Source: Verrucomicrobiia bacterium
Lineage (GTDB): Bacteria > Verrucomicrobiota > Verrucomicrobiia > Opitutales > Opitutaceae
Length of the DNA: 47,782 bases
Reading direction: 5' to 3'
NCBI GenBank assembly: GCA_011525695.1
Contig: WYBX01000076.1
Coordinates: 1-47,782 of the forward strand
Numbering within the stretch: the stretch's first letter is position 1; every line of letters starts with the position of its first letter. The notes below the pieces were generated by a model, which worked only from the letters and a program-made list of their open reading frames with translations, was not told the origin of the DNA and did no database searches. The translations under genes and the position numbers were made by a program. This document shows positions 45,091-47,782 of this stretch, in pieces.

Positions 45091-47782
45091 ATGAAATCGA
45101 TCCGCTTTTTCCGTTCTGTCGTCGGAATGTCAGCGGCGCTCAGTCTGGCCGGTGCTGCAGTCGCCCAGACGGTCACCGCCACCCTCACGACGCCAACGGC
45201 AAGCTACTCCGCCGCCGGAGGCACCGTGACATTGACCGCCAGCATTTCCTATTCGACCCAGCCGACGGCGCTTGGGGGGTTGATCCTGCTGCCGGCGGGT
45301 TGGTCGCTGGCAAGCACCGGGGGCGCAAACGTGCCGAGCGTGGTTCCTGAGCCCGGTACGACGGAGCAGCTCGAGTATGCCTATACCTCATTTCCCGCCG
45401 GCAGTGCCCAGTTCACCGTGACGCTGAATTATCCGCCGGGCCTTTCTGGCAACCAGACGATCACATCGGGCTTCCAATATCGCACGCCCACGCTGGATAT
45501 CGTTCCCGATCCCGTCGTCATCGCCCCCGCGCTTTCCGCGATCCAGGCCATGGCAAGCCGGACACTCACCGCCGGGGCCGCCGCGACATCATTCACGCCC
45601 GTGACTGGTGCCAATGGCTCGCCACCCTACACTTATTCGATCAGCCCTTCGCTGTCCTCCGGCCTGGCGCTGAATGCCGCGACGGGTGCAATCACGGGGA
45701 CCCCAGCCGCTGCAGTCGCAGCCAGAACCTATACCGTCACGGTCAGCGACAGCACGGCCGCAACGGCCAGCAATACTTTCAGCCTGACCATCAATTCGGC
45801 GCTGACCTCCACGCAGGCGATCCCGTCCAAGTCCCTCACGGTCGACACGGCCGCCGCCCCTTTCACCCCCGTGACTGCCTCCGGCGGGAGTTCGCCGATT
45901 ACTTACGAGATTAATCCAGCGCTGCCGGCCGGGCTTTCGCTGAACCCGTCAAACGGTTCGATTTCAGGGACGCCAACCGTCACGGCTGCGGCGACCACCC
46001 ACACGGTTGCGATTACGGACACTGTCGGTGCGATGACCAGCAAGACATTCAGCCTGACCGTGAATCCGGCTCCTGTCGCAACCCAGGCGGTGCCGAGCAT
46101 GACCTTGACCGCCGGAACGGCGACCGTGGCGTTCACACCCGTGACCGTCTCGGGTGGAACCGCGCCCTACACCTATGCCGTCAGCCCGGCCTTGCCGACA
46201 AACCTGGTGCTGAATTCCACGACCGGAGCGGTGACTGGTACGCCGGTGGCGGCGGTGGCGACCGCGATGCACACGGTAACCATTACGGACAGCGCCGGCG
46301 CAACTGCGAGCAACACATTCGATCTCACGGTCAATGGCACGGTCGTCGCCAATCCGAACATCACCAGCCATGCCCTGACGGCCGGAGCTGTGGCGATCCC
46401 CTTCACGCCGGTGACGCCAGCCGGCGGCACGGCGCCTTACACGTTTGCGATAAGCCCCGCCCTGTCCTCGGGACTGACATTCAACACATCGACAGGGGCG
46501 ATTAGCGGCACCCCCGCCGCGGCACTCGCGGCGAGAAACTATACGGTTACGGTGACCGACAGTGTCGGTGCGACTGCGAATCGGACCTTCAGTCTGACCA
46601 TAAATGCCAGCCTCGGTTCATCCGTGGCCGTTGCCTCCAAGGCTCTCACGCTCAACACACCCACGGCTGCCTTCACGCCCGTGACGGTTTCGGGAGGCAC
46701 CCCGGCCTATGACTATGCCATCGATCCCGCATTGCCGGCCGGGTTGTCGCTAAGCCCAACGACCGGTTCGATTTCAGGCACGCCCACAGTCATCGCGGCC
46801 GCAGCTTCCTATACTATCACGATCACCGACCATGTCGGCGCCACCACCGGCAAGTCATTCAACCTGACGGTGAATCCGGTACTTGTTGCCACCCAGAGTG
46901 TGCCGGGCGCGACCTTCACCGCCGGCACGGCGGCCGCTGCATTCACACCGGTGAGTGGTTCTGGCGGGACCAGCCCCTATGCATTTGCCGTCAGTCCGGC
47001 ACTGCCTTCCGGCCTGGCCATGAATTCCTCCACCGGTTCCGTCTCGGGCACACCGACTGCGGCCTCGGCCTCCAATGTCTATACCGTGACCATTACTGAC
47101 GCCGCGGGTGCGACGGCATCCCACACCTTTGCCATCACGGTCAACGGTCCGGTTTCCGCCACGAAGGCCATCGCGAGCAAGGTGCTGACAGCTGGAGCGC
47201 CGGCGGTTCCGTTCACTCCGGTTATCGCGGCGGGCGGCACGGCTCCCTATGGTTTTTCGATTCTTCCCGCTCTCCCCTCCGGGATGGCCATCGATCCCAC
47301 GACCGGCGCGATCACCGGGACGCCAGCGGCGGGCAAGGCGGCGACGACCCATACGGTTACCGTGACTGACAGTTCGGGCGCCACGGCAGGCAATACTTTC
47401 AGCCTTACGGTCAACGGGCCCGTCGTCGCCAGTCAGGCGGTTGTGGCCAGGTCGCTGACCGCGGGAACCGCGGCTGTCGCATTCACACCTGTGACGGGTT
47501 CCTCCGGCACACTTCCGTATACCTACTCAGTTAGTCCGGCCCTACCTCCAAGCCTCGCCTTCAATTCCGCCACGGGCGCCGTGACCGGCACCCCGGCGGC
47601 TGCCAGTGGGCCCAGCATCCACACGGTCACGATTACCGACAGCGTGGGGGCGAGTGCCAGCAACACCTTCAGTCTGACGGTGAACGTGGCGCTGGCCGCC
47701 GACGCGGGGACCATTGCAAGCCGGACATTGACCCGGAGTGCCGCCGCGGCGCCCTTCACTCCGTTGCCGCTCACGGGAGGAA
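45091..47782 (+). CDS. Secreted He_PIG-type repeat protein, 3' end beyond window (secreted protein 5)
   Basis: The frame is open from the ATG at 45091 to the window edge (897 complete codons), so the C-terminus is missing. Signal peptide MKSIRFFRSVVGMSAALSLAGAAVAQ. Residues ~27-145 are the shared domain (YSAAGGTVTLTASISYS, GGLILLPAGWSLASTGG, PEPGTTEQLEYAYTSFPAGSAQF). From about residue 146 there is a tandem array of ~90-residue repeats, at least eight complete and a ninth begun: 'A..(L)TAG.AA..FTPVT.SGG..PYTYA.SPALP.GL..N..TG.ITGTP......T.T(V/I)T(V/I)TD..GAT.S..FSLTVN'. These are putative-Ig (He_PIG/cadherin-like) domains. Repeat starts are about 270 bases apart. It is probably an adhesin or long surface stalk. 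Confidence 0.85.
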   Translation, partial: MKSIRFFRSVVGMSAALSLAGAAVAQTVTATLTTPTASYSAAGGTVTLTASISYSTQPTALGGLILLPAGWSLASTGGANVPSVVPEPGTTEQLEYAYTSFPAGSAQFTVTLNYPPGLSGNQTITSGFQYRTPTLDIVPDPVVIAPALSAIQAMASRTLTAGAAATSFTPVTGANGSPPYTYSISPSLSSGLALNAATGAITGTPAAAVAARTYTVTVSDSTAATASNTFSLTINSALTSTQAIPSKSLTVDTAAAPFTPVTASGGSSPITYEINPALPAGLSLNPSNGSISGTPTVTAAATTHTVAITDTVGAMTSKTFSLTVNPAPVATQAVPSMTLTAGTATVAFTPVTVSGGTAPYTYAVSPALPTNLVLNSTTGAVTGTPVAAVATAMHTVTITDSAGATASNTFDLTVNGTVVANPNITSHALTAGAVAIPFTPVTPAGGTAPYTFAISPALSSGLTFNTSTGAISGTPAAALAARNYTVTVTDSVGATANRTFSLTINASLGSSVAVASKALTLNTPTAAFTPVTVSGGTPAYDYAIDPALPAGLSLSPTTGSISGTPTVIAAAASYTITITDHVGATTGKSFNLTVNPVLVATQSVPGATFTAGTAAAAFTPVSGSGGTSPYAFAVSPALPSGLAMNSSTGSVSGTPTAASASNVYTVTITDAAGATASHTFAITVNGPVSATKAIASKVLTAGAPAVPFTPVIAAGGTAPYGFSILPALPSGMAIDPTTGAITGTPAAGKAATTHTVTVTDSSGATAGNTFSLTVNGPVVASQAVVARSLTAGTAAVAFTPVTGSSGTLPYTYSVSPALPPSLAFNSATGAVTGTPAAASGPSIHTVTITDSVGASASNTFSLTVNVALAADAGTIASRTLTRSAAAAPFTPLPLTGG

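Noticed and set aside
45525..47782. Regular repeats considered as a CRISPR array
   Set aside because: Period about 270 bases, all in one open frame and protein-coding; no short repeat-spacer structure.

Overview
This is a high-GC window of about 48 kb. It most likely comes from a member of the Verrucomicrobiota, class Opitutia (Opitutaceae-like). Three things suggest this: a bacterial homospermidine synthase, very large secreted Ig/RCC1 proteins ending in paired 'LTELLRVIELYN' EF-hand-like motifs, and many starts with no clear Shine-Dalgarno but a recurring ATC-ATG context. The assignment rests on remembered family distribution, not on a search.

Region 1 (1-9.95 kb). A VOC-family dioxygenase-like gene runs off the left edge on the minus strand. 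After about 0.87 kb without a convincing gene comes a plus-strand run: metallophosphoesterase, Rnk-like GreA/B-fold regulator, homospermidine synthase, short MscS channel, aldo/keto-reductase-fold protein, single-domain PAS protein, a second aldo/keto-reductase-fold protein, a CPA2/Kef-type antiporter and a small hypothetical protein. A strong hairpin terminator closes the run. The theme is ion, osmotic and polyamine stress. Both aldo/keto-reductase-fold proteins have lost all four catalytic tetrad residues, so they look like pseudoenzymes built around a PAS sensor.

Region 2 (10-25.6 kb). In order: a histidine kinase/response regulator pair (minus); a MarR regulator plus AhpD-like protein (plus); a ferredoxin plus FTR1 iron permease (minus) divergent from a LysR regulator; then a plus-strand run of Cys/Met-metabolism PLP enzyme, PTS enzyme I, universal stress protein, a cytochrome oxidase subunit I without subunits II/III nearby, a zinc-ribbon miniprotein and a short 'WENEGG' protein. 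An ECF sigma factor (minus) and a DoxX-like membrane protein (plus) are divergent. A small accessory stretch follows: an excisionase-like HTH protein, an inverted pair of diverged ~70-bp repeats and two PIN-domain toxin-antitoxin modules. A 17/19-identical palindromic site lies upstream of both the MarR gene and the PLP-enzyme run, suggesting one regulator for both.

Region 3 (26-47.8 kb). Five consecutive secreted proteins lie on the plus strand, two of them giant (2464 and about 2936 aa) and the last cut by the window edge. They combine NHL and RCC1 propellers, Asp-box-like blocks, Ig-like domains and He_PIG-type repeats. All five share one ~100-residue domain with a 'GW..(L/I)P.GW' signature: it is C-terminal in the giants, N-terminal in two others and alone in the fourth. 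This shared module, together with the paired EF-hand tail of the giants, is the best candidate for an undescribed surface or extracellular system here.

No rRNA, tRNA, CRISPR array or intact transposase was seen.
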